Counted from the first letter of the stretch, positions 1-8,775 are shown. The stretch: 64,000 bases of DNA from JACDAN01 sp963802375 (GCA_963802375.1 CAWDIJ010000010.1:1054001-1118000), one strand, 5' to 3'. Numbers and translations are program-made. The notes: generated from the sequence alone by a model not told the origin.

Positions 1-1024
1 GGCTCTGCTGGGCGACGATCATGTACGGCCGCTCCGCCGCCTCGCCGCGCCAGACGGCGTCCTCGGACTCCACGATGTCGGCCGCCGCCCCACCGATGTG
101 CACGGTCCCGGCGCTCGAGCACTCCTGCGCCTTCCACGGCACCGGTCCATCGAGCGCCCAGTCGGCCTTGAACACGCCCGGTCCGTAGCGATAGCGGCGC
201 AGGGCCCGCACGTAGCGGTCGGGTAGGTGGTGTCCTGCCACGTCGACGACCCCGCGCGGCGTCAAGTCGAGCAGAGTCGCCGCCGACCCGGGCAGCTCGT
301 CCACCGAGGTCACAGGGCGACCGGTCTCGACCTCGCCGCCGAGCGACCGGAGATACGAGACGAGGGCGTCCGCGATCGCCTGCGAGCCGCCCCGGGACAT
401 CGGCCAGCCGAAGGCATGACCGAGCAGGCCGAGGACAAGCCCGAACGAGGCGGTCGCGCTCCGGGTCAAGGGCTGGATCGAATGCGCGGCGAGCCCTGCG
501 AAGAGCGCCTTCGCTCGTTCGCCCTCGAACCGCCCCGCCAACCCGACCGCCGAGCGGAACGCCAGAAGCCCGAACCGGGCGGCGCCGAGCGGGCGGCGCG
601 GAAGCGGCCGGGGGCCGAGCAAGAACGGGACGAGCCAGTCCTGGTCGCGGACGAGGGGCTCGAAGAGCTTCCGATACACCGTCCCGTCGGCGCAGAGCCC
701 GGCCGCCGTCGCCTCCACGGACCGCTCCAGCATCACCGCGGTCCCGTCGTCCAGCGGGTGCGCCATCAGCGCGTCCGGATGGACGAGCTCCAGCCCGTGC
801 TCGGCAAGCGGCAGCTCCGAGAAGAACGGCGACCCGGCGGCAAGTGGGTGGATCGCGGAGCAGACGTCGTGCACGAACCCGGGCCCCGTCAACTCTGCGG
901 AGCGCGTTCCTCCGCCGACCGAGTCCGCCTGCTCGACGACGAGCACCGAGTGGCCGACACGTGCGAACGTGATCGCAGCTGCCAGGCCGTTCGGGCCGGA
1001 CCCGACGACGACGGCGTCAGGCAT
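1..1024 (-). CDS. FAD/NAD(P)-dependent oxidoreductase, phytoene-dehydrogenase-like (3' part missing)
   Basis: The first 341 residues of a flavin-dependent oxidoreductase of the COG1233 (phytoene dehydrogenase-related, PYROXD2-like) type; the rest lies beyond the left edge. The N-terminus carries the dinucleotide-binding signature VVVGSGPNGLAAA (residues 5-17), followed by an acidic residue after beta-2 (LVVEQAD) and a GG(T)R pair typical of the FAD-binding fold. ATG at 1024 is chosen because it puts the Rossmann motif right at the N-terminus. The start overlaps the stop of the upstream DUF2071 gene by 8 nt, which implies co-transcription. Substrate is unknown; carotenoid-type desaturation is only one possibility for this broad family. 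Confidence 0.8.
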   Translation of the reverse strand, partial: MPDAVVVGSGPNGLAAAITFARVGHSVLVVEQADSVGGGTRSAELTGPGFVHDVCSAIHPLAAGSPFFSELPLAEHGLELVHPDALMAHPLDDGTAVMLERSVEATAAGLCADGTVYRKLFEPLVRDQDWLVPFLLGPRPLPRRPLGAARFGLLAFRSAVGLAGRFEGERAKALFAGLAAHSIQPLTRSATASFGLVLGLLGHAFGWPMSRGGSQAIADALVSYLRSLGGEVETGRPVTSVDELPGSAATLLDLTPRGVVDVAGHHLPDRYVRALRRYRYGPGVFKADWALDGPVPWKAQECSSAGTVHIGGAAADIVESEDAVWRGEAAERPYMIVAQQS

Positions 1025-1763
1025 CTTCGAGTGGCCAGATCACGACGTCCTGGCGCGCCGAGTAGTACAGCAGCGGATCCTCGCCGAGAAGCTCGATTCC
1101 GGACGCCGACATCGTGTTCTCCTCGATGTGGGCCTCGGCAGGCTGGAGCGGCCACGGCGCGTGGTGGATCTCGGCCCGCTTCAGCCGGCCGCCGTCCTCG
1201 GTGTAGAGGCAGTAGCGCTCGGTCAGGAAGTGCGCCAGCGAGCGCGCTCCAAGTAACAAGTTGTCACTTGCTGGGTCCGGCTCGAGCACGTCGCCGATCG
1301 CCCGGTAGCCGGTACGGAACGCGGCCGGCGCGCCGCGCGGATCCCGCCGGCGGCTCGCGTACTCCAGCCGCCCGTCGCGCCACTCGGCGCGCATTGCCGC
1401 GCGGAAGTACGGGAGCTTGTAGACACGGCGGGCCGCCTCGACCGCCAGCTCGCTGGAGGCGTCGAGGCTGAAGAACCAAATCCCTGGCTTGCCGCCGGCT
1501 GTGACGTACGTCCGCATGTTGACCTCGAGGAACGACGAGAGCAGCGGCAGCGGTGGCAGGCCTCGCGCCCTCAGCCCGGTGACCCGGAACGGCGTGATGC
1601 CGATCCACGCCTCGTCCTCGAAGAGATCCAGCTCGAGCCCGTCGGGAAGCTGCGACCGCAGCGCATTCGCCGGCGCCCGCCAGTGCGCGAAGAGCAGCTC
1701 CTCCCAGGTCTGCCCCATGACCCACGAGGTCTCGGGCAGAGGCCAGGGCCTGTGATTGGTCAC
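1017..1763 (-). CDS. DUF2071 (YqjF-like) protein
   Basis: 248-aa soluble protein matching the DUF2071 family by its characteristic opening RPWPLPETSWVMGQTWEEL and LLFAHW, and by GLELDLFEDEAWIGITPF further on. No biochemical role is established for the family. The frame stays open upstream to 1847, but the GTG at 1763 sits just before the conserved RPWPLP block and is preferred. It is the upstream partner of the flavin oxidoreductase, whose start lies inside its last codons. Divergent from the HTTM gene about 100 bp away. Confidence 0.75.
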   Translation of the reverse strand: MTNHRPWPLPETSWVMGQTWEELLFAHWRAPANALRSQLPDGLELDLFEDEAWIGITPFRVTGLRARGLPPLPLLSSFLEVNMRTYVTAGGKPGIWFFSLDASSELAVEAARRVYKLPYFRAAMRAEWRDGRLEYASRRRDPRGAPAAFRTGYRAIGDVLEPDPASDNLLLGARSLAHFLTERYCLYTEDGGRLKRAEIHHAPWPLQPAEAHIEENTMSASGIELLGEDPLLYYSARQDVVIWPLEDA

Positions 1764-1863
1764 CTGCAGCGAACCCGATTGCCGCGCCGGCGCCTGCACG
1801 GCGTCCAGGAGGCTCCAGGCTGGTGCGCCGCCCATCGTGCGTGGCAATCTACGGAACCGGACG

Positions 1864-3252
1864 ATGCGTCAGACGCTACGGGGCATCACCTACCGGCTGT
1901 TCCAGCCGATCGACGGCGCGTCCGTCGCGGTGTTCCGGATGTTGTTCGGCTCGATCATGCTCTGGGAGGTCTGGCGCTACTTCTCGCACGGCTGGATCGA
2001 GCGCTACTTCGTCGAGCCGACCTTCCACTTCAAGTACGACGGCTTCGGATGGGTCGAGCCGTGGGGCGAGACCGGCATGCGGCTGCACTTCACCCTGCTC
2101 GGGATCCTGGCCGCGTGCATCGCGCTCGGGTTTTGCTACCGGATCGCCGCGCCGCTCTTCTTCGTCGCGTTCACGTACGTCTTCCTACTCGAGCAGGCGC
2201 GCTACCTGAACCACTTCTACTTGATCTCGCTCCTGGCCCTGCTGATGGCGGTCGTGCCGGCCCATCGCGTCTGGTCACTCGACCGGCTTCTCGTGGGACA
2301 GAAGTGGTCGAACACCGTCCCGACCTGGTCGCTGTGGGTGCTCCGGGCGCAGATCGGCGTCGTGTTCATCTTCGCCTCGGTCGCGAAGTGGAACGGCGAC
2401 TGGCTTCGCGGTCAGCCGCTCTCGATGTGGATCGCGGAGCGAACGGACTTTCCGGTCGTCGGCCGGTTCTTCGACGAGCGCTGGGTGGGGGTGCTCATGA
2501 GCTACAGCGGCCTCTTCCTCGACCTCCTCGTCGTCCCGTTCCTGCTGATCCCCTTCACGAGGCCCTTCGCGTTCCTCGCCGCCTTCAGCTTCCACTTCAT
2601 GAACTCCAAGCTGTTCACGATCGGGATCTTCCCGTGGCTCGCGCTCGGGACCGCGCTGCTCTTCTTCCCGCCGGACTGGCCGCGCCGCCTGATCACGCGC
2701 GTCCGCGAGCGGCGCTTCAGGATGCCTCGGCCGCCGCTGATCACGAAGGTCGGAGCTCCGCCGAGCGGCTGGCGGCTCGGGCGGGCACGGACGGCGCTCG
2801 TCAGCGTGCTCAGCATCTACCTCGCGCTCCAGCTCTTCATGCCGCTGCGCCACCTGATCTACCCGGGCAACGTCAGCTGGACGGAGGAGGGGCATCGCTT
2901 CGCGTGGCACATGAAGCTGCGGGACAAGGAGTCCGAGGCCCGTTTCTTCGCCAAGGATCCGGCGACGGGCGAGTCGGGCGAGGTCGACCCGTTCAACTAC
3001 GTGACCGACTGGCAGTACGACGAGATGGCCGCGCGGCCGGACATGATCGTCCAGCTCGCCAAGCACATCGAGAACACGGCGCGGGAGGACTTCGGCCTGC
3101 CCGAGCTCGAGGTCACGGCGGAGGTGATGGCATCGCTGAACGGCCGCGAGCCGGCGCGCCTCATCGACCGACAGGTCGACCTGACCGAGGTCGAGCTGAC
3201 GCCGTTCGACCACGCCGACTGGATCGAGCCGCTCGACGAGCCGCTGCCCTAG
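1864..3252 (+). CDS. HTTM-domain membrane protein (vitamin K-dependent gamma-carboxylase-like)
   Basis: 462-aa polytopic membrane protein with the HTTM organisation: N-terminal FQPIDGASVAVFRMLFGSIM, several hydrophobic segments (residues ~15-280) with a conserved RYLNHFYLISLLALLMAVVP stretch, and a soluble C-terminal part. Bacterial HTTM proteins are distant relatives of gamma-glutamyl carboxylase, and their substrate is usually unknown. The ATG at 1864 is chosen because the family consensus begins immediately after it; the reading frame itself is open from 1756. Ends 9 bp from the convergent dioxygenase gene. Confidence 0.75.
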   Translation: MRQTLRGITYRLFQPIDGASVAVFRMLFGSIMLWEVWRYFSHGWIERYFVEPTFHFKYDGFGWVEPWGETGMRLHFTLLGILAACIALGFCYRIAAPLFFVAFTYVFLLEQARYLNHFYLISLLALLMAVVPAHRVWSLDRLLVGQKWSNTVPTWSLWVLRAQIGVVFIFASVAKWNGDWLRGQPLSMWIAERTDFPVVGRFFDERWVGVLMSYSGLFLDLLVVPFLLIPFTRPFAFLAAFSFHFMNSKLFTIGIFPWLALGTALLFFPPDWPRRLITRVRERRFRMPRPPLITKVGAPPSGWRLGRARTALVSVLSIYLALQLFMPLRHLIYPGNVSWTEEGHRFAWHMKLRDKESEARFFAKDPATGESGEVDPFNYVTDWQYDEMAARPDMIVQLAKHIENTAREDFGLPELEVTAEVMASLNGREPARLIDRQVDLTEVELTPFDHADWIEPLDEPLP

Positions 3253-3261
3253 ACAGGCGGG

Positions 3262-4356
3262 CTAAAGGTTGCCGCGGAGCGCCTGCTCGCGCTCGATCGA
3301 CTCGAAGAGGGCCTTGAAGTTGCCCTCGCCGAAGGTGGTGGCGCCGTGGCGCTCGATCACCTCGAAGAACACCGTCGGACGGTCCTGGGCGGTCTTCGTG
3401 AAGATCTGGAGCAGGTAGCCGTCCTCGTCGCGGTCGGCGAGGATCCGGAGCCGCTTCAGGTCGTCATAGTCCTCGGAGATCTCCCCGACGCGGCCTTCGA
3501 CCTCTTCGTAGTACGCCTCGGGCGTGTCGAGGAAGATCACGCCGCGCTCCTTCATCGTCTCGACGGTGCGGACGATGTCCTCGCTCTGCATCGCGATGTG
3601 CTGGACGCCTGGGCCGCCGTTGAACTCGAGGTACTCCTCGATCTGGCTCTTCCGCTTCCCCTCGGCAGGCTCGTTGATCGGGAACTTGATCTTCCCGCTC
3701 CCGTCCGACATCACCTTCGACATCAGCGCCGAGTACTCGGTCTGGATCTGGTCGTCGCCGAAGTGGACGATGTTCGTCATCCCGAAGACCCGCTCGTAGA
3801 ACTCGACCCAGTGGTTCATCCGGCCGAGCTCGACGTTGCCGACGACATGGTCGAACGCGATCAGCCCGACGTCGCTCGAGGGTTGGCCGTTCTCAAGGGT
3901 GGAGCGGTAGCCCGGGAGGTACGGGCCCGCGTAGTCCTCGCGGTTCACGAACGTGTGGATGACCTCGCCGTAGGTGCCGATTGCGGACAGCTCGACGCGA
4001 CCGAACTCGTCCTCGACCCAGCGCGGCTCCGAGATCCCGCGGGCGCCCCGCTGAATGGCCTGGCGGTACGCCTCGTCCGCGCTCGGAACCTGGAGCGCGA
4101 TGACCTTGGCGCCGTCCCCGTGGCGGCAGGCGAACTCCGTCACCTCGTTCTGCCCGCGGAGGCCGCTCGTCAGCACGAAACGGATGTCGCCCTGCTCGAG
4201 CACGTACGACGCGCGGTCGCGGACGCCGGTCTCCGGTCCCGCGTACGCGGTGTGCGTGAACCCGAACGCCTGCTCGTAGAAGTACGCCGCCTGCTTGGCG
4301 TTGCCGACCCACAGCTCGACGTGGTCCCAGCCCTGCAGCGGCATGAAATCGGTCAT
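3262..4356 (-). CDS. hppD: 4-hydroxyphenylpyruvate dioxygenase
   Basis: 364-aa non-haem Fe(II) dioxygenase that converts 4-hydroxyphenylpyruvate to homogentisate in tyrosine catabolism (EC 1.13.11.27). It has two vicinal-oxygen-chelate domains. Candidate iron ligands are the His of FDHVVGNVE, the His of GPGVQHIAM and the Glu of VFFEVIERHG, with the usual C-terminal TFGEGNFKALFESIE. The length is typical. Its ATG overlaps the stop of the phosphotransferase (ATGA), so it is the third gene of an EamA/phosphotransferase/hppD operon. No homogentisate dioxygenase gene is in the window. Confidence 0.95.
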   Translation of the reverse strand: MTDFMPLQGWDHVELWVGNAKQAAYFYEQAFGFTHTAYAGPETGVRDRASYVLEQGDIRFVLTSGLRGQNEVTEFACRHGDGAKVIALQVPSADEAYRQAIQRGARGISEPRWVEDEFGRVELSAIGTYGEVIHTFVNREDYAGPYLPGYRSTLENGQPSSDVGLIAFDHVVGNVELGRMNHWVEFYERVFGMTNIVHFGDDQIQTEYSALMSKVMSDGSGKIKFPINEPAEGKRKSQIEEYLEFNGGPGVQHIAMQSEDIVRTVETMKERGVIFLDTPEAYYEEVEGRVGEISEDYDDLKRLRILADRDEDGYLLQIFTKTAQDRPTVFFEVIERHGATTFGEGNFKALFESIEREQALRGNL

Positions 4357-5210
4357 ATGTCGGATCTTAGTCCGAGTTCGCGCAAAGCCCAGGGGATCGC
4401 CACGCGTGCCTGCGCGAGCTGAAACGCTCGAACGCCGGGCGCCGTGGGCGGCGGCGGGAGCCCTGCGCGCGACGCGAAGAACCCGGCGAGCACGGCGGCC
4501 AGCTCACCCGCGCCGGGAAGGAGCTCCTGTGGCGGCGGCCCGCCCTCCAGATGGAGCGATGCAGCCCAGCCGGCGAGGTCGAGGTCGGGGTTTCCGAGCT
4601 GCACGAGGTTCCAGTCGACGAGAACCGCTCCGCGATCGGCGAGGCAGAGGTTGTCGCTGCGAACGTCCAGATGCAGAAGCGCATCTCCCTCGATCGGAGC
4701 ACGCTCGGCGGCAGCCCGGAGCGTCGGCAGACATTCATCGAGCCACTCAGCAGACCACGCGCCGAGCGAGAGGAACGGCGCCGGGTCCCGTTCGATCTCG
4801 GCCCAGCCGCGCACGACCTCCTCCCGGTCGTCCGTGATCGGCGGGACCCAAGGCGGAGCCGGCGTCGACCAGACAGCGCCGAGTGTCGCCCGAACTGCAT
4901 CGATCGCGCCGCCGTCCCACGGAGGGGGCCAGCGCGCCGAGCTCAGGTCCTCGATCACGAGCAGGGGTGGATTACCGGCGTCGTAGCCCAGAAGCGTCGG
5001 CATGAACGAGCCCTGCACGGCCTCGTAGAAGCGGATCTCTTGGCGCAGGAACTCGCTCGTCACGTCCTCCGCCCCCGCCTTGACGAACGCCGTCGAGCCG
5101 TCGTCGAGCTCGGCAATCGCATGGAACGCCTGTGCGTATCCGCGTGTTTGGATCCGCCTCAGCGAGCGAACCGGGCGGCTGACGGCTGCGGCGACGCGCT
5201 CCTCGATCAC
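4353..5210 (-). CDS. aminoglycoside phosphotransferase-like (APH) protein
   Basis: 285-aa kinase-fold protein of the APH/choline kinase superfamily. The catalytic loop is GDALLHLDVRSDNLCL (HxDxxxxN), followed by VLVDWNLV in place of the usual DWE/DFE metal-binding motif; AFVKAGAED near residue 40 is the likely nucleotide-binding lysine. GTG at 5210 is chosen because it overlaps the stop of the upstream EamA gene (GTGA). A longer upstream frame is only the shadow of that gene. The substrate cannot be deduced; membership in an operon with hppD suggests a small-molecule kinase rather than a resistance enzyme. Confidence 0.75.
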   Translation of the reverse strand: MIEERVAAAVSRPVRSLRRIQTRGYAQAFHAIAELDDGSTAFVKAGAEDVTSEFLRQEIRFYEAVQGSFMPTLLGYDAGNPPLLVIEDLSSARWPPPWDGGAIDAVRATLGAVWSTPAPPWVPPITDDREEVVRGWAEIERDPAPFLSLGAWSAEWLDECLPTLRAAAERAPIEGDALLHLDVRSDNLCLADRGAVLVDWNLVQLGNPDLDLAGWAASLHLEGGPPPQELLPGAGELAAVLAGFFASRAGLPPPPTAPGVRAFQLAQARVAIPWALRELGLRSDI

Positions 5211-6094
5211 GCCGACTCCAGCGCCGGTCGACGCCGGGCGAGGACGAGCGCGAGCCCGATCGTCACGCCGCCGGCGACCTGCAGCCACGTCAACTCCTCC
5301 GACAGCAGCACGACGGCGAAGAGCGCGGCGAGGAAGGGCTGGAGGTTCGTCACGAGCGTCGCGCGCGACGGGCCGACCCGCTCGATCGCCGTGAACCAGA
5401 GGAAGTTCGTGAGCACCAGCGGGCCGAGCACCGCGAAGACGAACCCGGCCCACACGAGCGGTTCGAGATCCCAGTCCTGGTCGAGCAGCTGCGGAATCCC
5501 GGTGATCACGAGCGGAACGGCGCCGAACGCGAGGGCGCCGGCGCTGATCCGCCACACCGAGTAGCGGCGGAGCAGCGGCACGATCGCGACGGAGTAGAAG
5601 CCCCAGGTCGCCGCGGCGAGGAAGGCGAGCAGGTTTCCGACCAGGTTCCCGGAGACGCCGCTGACAGACCCTGCGGCCACGAGCGCGACGCCGACGAACG
5701 AGATGGCGGCCGCAATCCAGAAGCGTCGGTGCAGCCGTTCCACGCCGAAGGCGTAGGCGACGATCGCGGTGACGATCGGCAGGCTCCCGAAGATCAGCGC
5801 GACCGTCGAGGCATTCGTGAGGTCGATCGCGTACATGAAGCCGATCGAGTTGAGATAGATCCCGACGAACGCCGCTCCGGCGAGAAACAGCGCATGGCGG
5901 CGCTGGAAGCGCAAGGAGCCCTCCCAGCGGTAGGTGATCCCCGAGACCACGAGGGCGGCTGCGCTGAAGCGGAGGGCGGAGTACGCAAGCGGCTGGAACC
6001 CATGCGTGACCGCATAGCGCGTGACCGTGAAGTTGAATGCCCAGATCGTGACGGTGGCGAGGAGCATCCCTTCGGCCGCGCTGATCCTCCGCAC
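5207..6094 (-). CDS. EamA/DMT-family transporter
   Basis: 295-aa inner-membrane protein with ten predicted hydrophobic segments in two EamA repeats (residues ~5-140 and 150-285), including FNFTVTRYAVTHG near the start and LVLTNFLWFTAIERVGPSRATLVTNLQPFLAALFAVVLLSE in the second repeat (quoted as a region rather than a motif). It is a drug/metabolite-type transporter of unknown substrate. First gene of the hppD operon; the GTG start lies 8 nt after a TAGGGT -10 box, so the mRNA is probably leaderless. Confidence 0.85.
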   Translation of the reverse strand: MRRISAAEGMLLATVTIWAFNFTVTRYAVTHGFQPLAYSALRFSAAALVVSGITYRWEGSLRFQRRHALFLAGAAFVGIYLNSIGFMYAIDLTNASTVALIFGSLPIVTAIVAYAFGVERLHRRFWIAAAISFVGVALVAAGSVSGVSGNLVGNLLAFLAAATWGFYSVAIVPLLRRYSVWRISAGALAFGAVPLVITGIPQLLDQDWDLEPLVWAGFVFAVLGPLVLTNFLWFTAIERVGPSRATLVTNLQPFLAALFAVVLLSEELTWLQVAGGVTIGLALVLARRRPALESA

Positions 6095-6102
6095 CGTCGC
6101 GA

Positions 6103-6108
6103 CCCTAC
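6103..6108 (-). promoter_or_regulatory. -10 box of the EamA-phosphotransferase-hppD operon
   Basis: TAGGGT on the minus strand, 8 nt before the GTG of the transporter gene. The spacing puts the transcription start at or next to the initiation codon. No clear -35 hexamer is seen. Confidence 0.45.
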
Positions 6109-6168
6109 CGATGAGTTCCCGGGCTCCAACGGGTCAGTACGGAAAACGAACTAGGAGGAGGTAGAGCG

Positions 6169-6750
6169 ATGGGAAGACTGATCGTCACAGAGTTCGTCTC
6201 GATGGACGGCGTCATGGAGGCGCCGGGCGGTGAGGAGGGCTACAAGCACACGGCATGGACGTTCGAGTTCCCGGACGAGGGCCAGTACGAGGTCAAGACG
6301 AAGGAGACGGACGAGGCCGAGGTGATGCTGCTCGGCCGCGTCACCTACGAGGGCTTCGCGACGGCGTGGCCCGAGCGTGAGGAGGCCGACGACGAGGCCA
6401 CGGCCGCCTTCGCCAAGCGGTTCAACTCGATGCCGAAGTACGTGGTCTCCACGACCCTCGAGGAGGCGACTTGGCAGAACACGACGATCCTGCGGAGCAT
6501 CGACGACGTTTCGCGCCTCAAGAACGAGATCGAGGGGGACATCCTGCTCCATGGGAGCAACACGCTGGTCCACGGCCTGCTCGCGCGAGATCTCGTCGAC
6601 GTGCTGCGCCTGATGATCTTCCCGGTCATCCTCGGAATCGGGAAGCGCATCTTCCCGGACGACCTCGACGACAAGATCGTGTTCGACCTGACGGACCACC
6701 GGCAGTACGGCTCGATCGTCGTCCACGACTACACGCGCCAGGGGCGATAG
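6169..6750 (+). CDS. dihydrofolate reductase-fold (RibD C-terminal-like) protein
   Basis: 193-aa protein of the RibD_C/DHFR-like superfamily. Seen: the N-terminal strand MGRLIVTEFVSMDGVMEAPG, VMLLGRVTYEGFATAWP, FNSMPKYVVSTTLEEATWQNT and ILLHGSNTLVHGLLARDLVDVLRLMIFPVILG (region), as in the many actinobacterial 'dihydrofolate reductase family' proteins. These bind NADPH but are rarely true DHFRs, so the reaction is unassigned. A strong Shine-Dalgarno (AGGAGGAGG) ends 9 nt before the ATG, in contrast to the leaderless genes around it. Confidence 0.85.
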   Translation: MGRLIVTEFVSMDGVMEAPGGEEGYKHTAWTFEFPDEGQYEVKTKETDEAEVMLLGRVTYEGFATAWPEREEADDEATAAFAKRFNSMPKYVVSTTLEEATWQNTTILRSIDDVSRLKNEIEGDILLHGSNTLVHGLLARDLVDVLRLMIFPVILGIGKRIFPDDLDDKIVFDLTDHRQYGSIVVHDYTRQGR

Positions 6751-6784
6751 GTCGCATCTCGTGCGCTCGCAGTGCGCTCGCCCT

Positions 6785-6790
6785 TAAGGT
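6785..6790 (+). promoter_or_regulatory. -10 box for the 129-aa membrane protein gene
   Basis: TAAGGT placed 6 nt upstream of a GTG start that has no Shine-Dalgarno, the arrangement expected for a leaderless transcript. Confidence 0.4.
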
Positions 6791-6796
6791 TGACCG

Positions 6797-7186
6797 GTGA
6801 GCGACGTCCAGGCAGTCGACGACGCGGATCCTCCCGCTCCGGTTTTTCTGGCGCTCGGCGCCTCGTACGCGCTCGCCGCGACGCTGTTGCTCATGGGGCT
6901 GCTGGGCTTCTTCATCTGGGATGCCCTCGACGACACGGTCGGCGTCGGGGCGACGATCCTCGGGATTCTCGTCCTTGCAGCGACATATCTGGCGTGGCGA
7001 GGAAGCCGTGCCGGACGCGCGTTGATCGGGTTGCTCGCCGCGATCGGCGCCGTTGCGGGTGTCGTCTACGTCTTCACCGGTCCCGCCTCGGCGATTATCG
7101 GCTCGCTGGTCGTGGCCGCGCTCGGCGCCGGCGTCGTGGCGTTGCTCTTCCTGCCCGAGGCCTCGAAGCGCTTCTACGCCGCCTGA
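6797..7186 (+). CDS. small four-helix membrane protein, unrecognised
   Basis: 129 aa with four hydrophobic segments (about residues 14-40, 46-66, 72-92, 98-120) and a short hydrophilic N-terminus. I do not recognise a family. The GTG start is chosen because it follows a -10-like TAAGGT by 6 nt. Followed after 21 bp by another small gene with its own -10-like sequence (TACGCT). Confidence 0.6.
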   Translation: MSDVQAVDDADPPAPVFLALGASYALAATLLLMGLLGFFIWDALDDTVGVGATILGILVLAATYLAWRGSRAGRALIGLLAAIGAVAGVVYVFTGPASAIIGSLVVAALGAGVVALLFLPEASKRFYAA

Positions 7187-7207
7187 GCGACGGTACGCTC
7201 CGGCTCA

Positions 7208-7489
7208 GTGGAGACCGAGCCGACCAGGGAGGACATCGACGCGCTCGTCGGGCCGGCGACGCCGCACTTCGCGTACCAGATCCGCGCGCGCGTACGTGAG
7301 CTGATCGAGGGCCTGCCCGAGGATCATCCGGTCCGCCAGTACGGCGAGGAGCAGATCGAGCTGCTCGACCGGCTCGGCTATGCCTCGTCAAAGGCGGAGG
7401 ACGGGCCGCCCGAGCCGCGCACGCGCATCGGCTGGGAGCAGGTTCCGAGCTCGGCGCCCGCCGACAGCCCGCTTCCGCGGCAGGGATGA
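7208..7489 (+). CDS. hypothetical 93-aa protein upstream of the fabL-like gene
   Basis: Small, charged, soluble protein (VETEPTREDIDALVGPATP at the N-terminus, then an amphipathic stretch FAYQIRARVRELIEGL). Not recognised. Its last codons overlap the reductase start (GGATGACG: ATG/TGA), so the two are probably translated in a coupled fashion. GTG start; TACGCT lies 8 nt upstream as a possible -10. Confidence 0.6.
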   Translation: METEPTREDIDALVGPATPHFAYQIRARVRELIEGLPEDHPVRQYGEEQIELLDRLGYASSKAEDGPPEPRTRIGWEQVPSSAPADSPLPRQG

Positions 7490-8226
7490 CGCGGTTCGAG
7501 GGAGCCTCGGTGCTCGTCACCGGTGGTTCGCGGGGAATCGGGAAGGCGATCGCGCTTCGGTTTGCCGAGCTCGGCGCGGCGAAGGTCGCAATCGGCTACA
7601 TGCGCAACGACACGGCCGCGGAGCAGACGGCCGACGACCTCCGCGGCCTCGACGCCGAGCCGCTGCTCATCCGCGGCAACATCACCTCCGAGCGTGTTCT
7701 GGCGGAGGTCGAGCGCCACGGGCCCTGGAACGTCGTGGTCCACAACGCGGCAACAGGGGTGATCCGGCCGGCGCTGGAGACCGAGGACAAGCATTGGGAC
7801 TGGACGCTCGGCGCCAACGCGAGGGCGCTGCTCTCGCTGGCGCGTATCGCCGCGCCGACGATGCCGAAGGGCTCGTCGATCATCGGGATCTCCAGCCTCG
7901 GGTCGACGCGCGTGATGGAGAACTACGTGCTCGTCGGAACCTCGAAGGCGGCGCTCGAGTCGCTCGTCCGCTATCTCGCCGTGGAGCTGGCGCCTCGTGG
8001 GATCCGGGTCAACGCCGTGTCAGGCGGCGTCGTGGAGACCGGCGCGCTCGACCATTTCCCGAATCGGGAGGACATGATCCAGGCGGCCCAGAAGCGCACG
8101 CCGGCGGGCCGGATGGTCACGCCGGACGACATCGCCGGCGCCGTGGTGTTCCTGGCCTCACCTGAGGCCGACATGGTGCGCGGCCAGACGCTGATCGTCG
8201 ACGGCGGCTTCTCGCTGCTCGCCTGA
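7486..8226 (+). CDS. fabL: enoyl-ACP reductase III-like short-chain dehydrogenase
   Basis: 246-aa SDR. The nucleotide-binding motif is TGGSRGIG (residues 12-19). The catalytic pair is in ENYVLVGTSKAALESL, i.e. Tyr-X6-Lys, which is the spacing of enoyl-ACP reductases rather than the Tyr-X3-Lys of FabG. The 3' half (VNAVSGGVVETGALDHFPNR, TPAGRMVTPDDIA, MVRGQTLIVDGG) closely follows Bacillus FabL as I remember it. Predicted role: NADPH-dependent reduction of enoyl-ACP in fatty acid elongation. A broader SDR function cannot be excluded. Translationally coupled to the small gene before it. Confidence 0.75.
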   Translation: MTRFEGASVLVTGGSRGIGKAIALRFAELGAAKVAIGYMRNDTAAEQTADDLRGLDAEPLLIRGNITSERVLAEVERHGPWNVVVHNAATGVIRPALETEDKHWDWTLGANARALLSLARIAAPTMPKGSSIIGISSLGSTRVMENYVLVGTSKAALESLVRYLAVELAPRGIRVNAVSGGVVETGALDHFPNREDMIQAAQKRTPAGRMVTPDDIAGAVVFLASPEADMVRGQTLIVDGGFSLLA

Positions 8227-8271
8227 CAGGTGCAGCCGTGTCCTTGGTGCCGACTCCGTAACTCTTGGGCC

Positions 8272-8292
8272 GGCGAGGGACAGTCCCTCGCC
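8272..8292. repeat. palindromic hairpin, GAGGGACWGTCCCTC family (copy 1)
   Basis: Arms GGCGAGGGAC and GTCCCTCGCC separated by a single A, 45 bp after the fabL-like stop. The same core (CGAGGGAC-W-GTCCCTCG) recurs at 40390-40406. No T-run follows, so a classical intrinsic terminator is unlikely. The rest of the 8227-8348 gap shows nothing else recognisable. Confidence 0.6.
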
Positions 8293-8348
8293 ATCGAACC
8301 GCCAGAATCACCCTGATGCGGCTTGGCGTCAGCTTGCGCCAGAGCCGG

Positions 8349-8657
8349 CTAGCGGTCGTACCGGATCACGAGGCGCGCGATCTCGCCGTCACGCTCGGTC
8401 AGGAACATCCGCCCGGCAGGCACGTCGGGCTCCTTCGCCCAGGCGTAGTTGCCGTCGGCGTCGAGGAGGACGATCTCGTCGTCGGGCGGCTGGGTTGCGT
8501 AGGCATGTCCGATCGCGTCGCGTCCGTGGAAAGGCCCGACGGGGATGCCCTCAAAGGCGAGCTCGGCGTCCTCCGCGAAAGCGTCGACCATCGTCGAGAA
8601 GTCAGCCGTCCGCACCCCATGGTTGAACCGTTCGACGTGGCGCCGAAGCAGACTCAC
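8349..8657 (-). CDS. SnoaL/NTF2-like protein
   Basis: 102-aa single-domain protein with the NTF2-like pattern: N-terminal helix MSLLRRHVERFNHGVRTADFS, then DAFAEDAELAFEG, GPFHGRDAIGHAYATQPP and a strand ending LVIRYDR. Such proteins form a conical pocket, but the ligand or reaction cannot be told. GTG start. A monocistronic gene between two gaps that each contain a small repeat. Confidence 0.7.
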   Translation of the reverse strand: MSLLRRHVERFNHGVRTADFSTMVDAFAEDAELAFEGIPVGPFHGRDAIGHAYATQPPDDEIVLLDADGNYAWAKEPDVPAGRMFLTERDGEIARLVIRYDR

Positions 8658-8675
8658 CGCTGGTCGCGCTCCGTT

Positions 8676-8703
8676 GGTGTCGGACCCCGAAGTGCGTCAA
8701 GGG
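8676..8703. repeat. short dispersed repeat (GGTGTCGGACCCCG...GTCAAGGG), copy 1
   Basis: GGTGTCGGACCCCG followed by GTCAAGGG a few bases on; the same pair of blocks in the same order is found at 13369-13400. Both copies lie upstream of minus-strand genes, in non-coding DNA. Confidence 0.55.
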
Positions 8704-8775
8704 ACGAAGGTGCCGAGATCGTGACGTTTTCTCCCCAGGTGCGGCTTCGCTGACGCAGCCCGCGGCGAAACGGGC

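Noticed and set aside
227..1471. 414-codon plus-strand ORF at the left end
   Set aside because: Antisense shadow of the flavin oxidoreductase and DUF2071 genes; Arg/Pro-rich, no family features.
6169..6750. True dihydrofolate reductase (folA)
   Set aside because: The sequence is of the RibD_C-like family; the canonical DHFR residues are not seen, so no gene symbol was given.
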